Made by a program: the position numbers and the translations under genes
DNA from: Candidatus Heimdallarchaeota archaeon
Lineage (GTDB): Archaea; Asgardarchaeota; Heimdallarchaeia; Heimdallarchaeales; Heimdallarchaeaceae
Reading direction: 5' to 3'
DNA: 32,368 bases
NCBI GenBank assembly: GCA_019057815.1
Contig: JAHLWR010000031.1
Coordinates: 1-32,368 of the forward strand
The notes under the pieces: generated by a model
Told to the model about the DNA's origin: nothing
The model's database searches: none
What the model saw: only the letters and a program-made list of their open reading frames with translations
Shown here: one piece after another, positions 32,347-32,368 of the stretch
Layout: each line of letters opens with the position of its first letter
Numbering within the stretch: the first letter of the stretch is position 1

Positions 32347-32368
32347 ATGATGGGTTACGGAGGGTATG
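32347..32368 (+). CDS. Possible start of a further gene, cut by the window edge
   Basis: An ATG at 32347 (or 32350) is preceded by AT-rich sequence and opens MMGYGGY up to the edge. Only seven codons are visible, so this may not be a gene. Confidence 0.15.

Overview
The window is AT-rich, gene-dense DNA that is almost certainly archaeal. TATA-like boxes lie about 25-30 bases before several start codons, with little or no leader. GTG, TTG and probably one ATT serve as starts. The gene content includes a DRG-like GTPase with a TGS domain, a stand-alone Lrp RAM-domain protein, an archaeal RNase J-like beta-CASP enzyme and a VapB of the archaeal type. A 1085-residue single-pass surface protein with a cytoplasmic longin-like domain, a coiled-coil/winged-helix protein and a zinc-ribbon membrane protein point to an Asgard archaeon, perhaps of the Heimdallarchaeia. 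That placement is inference; no rRNA or tRNA was found.

Positions 1-8000 look like ordinary chromosome: zinc-ribbon membrane protein, nitroreductase, coiled-coil winged helix, sugar-nucleotidyltransferase, GNAT acetyltransferase, small membrane protein, hotdog thioesterase, ferredoxin, RNase J-like nuclease, RAM domain and DRG-like GTPase. Positions 8100-13300 are accessory. They hold a lone TnpB transposon with rearranged RuvC residues, a GC-rich multi-hairpin locus that may be the RNA-coding 3' end of a second TnpB element, and a small membrane/helical/receiver operon resembling a dismantled two-component system. They also hold a truncated TGT-like gene convergent with a YaaA/DUF6884-like gene, and a VapB antitoxin followed by only 18 codons of VapC. 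The large longin-domain surface protein (13293-16550, minus strand) comes next.

Positions 16600-19063 are a toxin-antitoxin cluster and graveyard: two complete MntA-HepT pairs facing apart, one orphan MntA, one decayed MntA, and one scar in which an MntA/HepT junction runs into a piece resembling hsdS.

Positions 19309-32323 are a defence island on the plus strand. A type I restriction-modification locus (hsdM, two full-length hsdS genes sharing a 168-bp central repeat, hsdR) is followed by a YgjP-type metallopeptidase and an HNH protein with an altered catalytic His. Then comes a tight operon starting at its own promoter: a PycTM-like membrane effector, a class III nucleotide cyclase of the PycC kind, an OLD-type ATPase/TOPRIM nuclease, and a four-helix membrane gene broken by a frameshift and two in-frame TGA codons. 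The first two together read as a Pycsar anti-phage system in an archaeon, here physically joined to an OLD nuclease. This is the most interesting part of the window. The RM system would cut unmodified incoming DNA. The Pycsar pair would act as a second line, with the cyclase making a pyrimidine (or other) cyclic nucleotide that triggers membrane damage.
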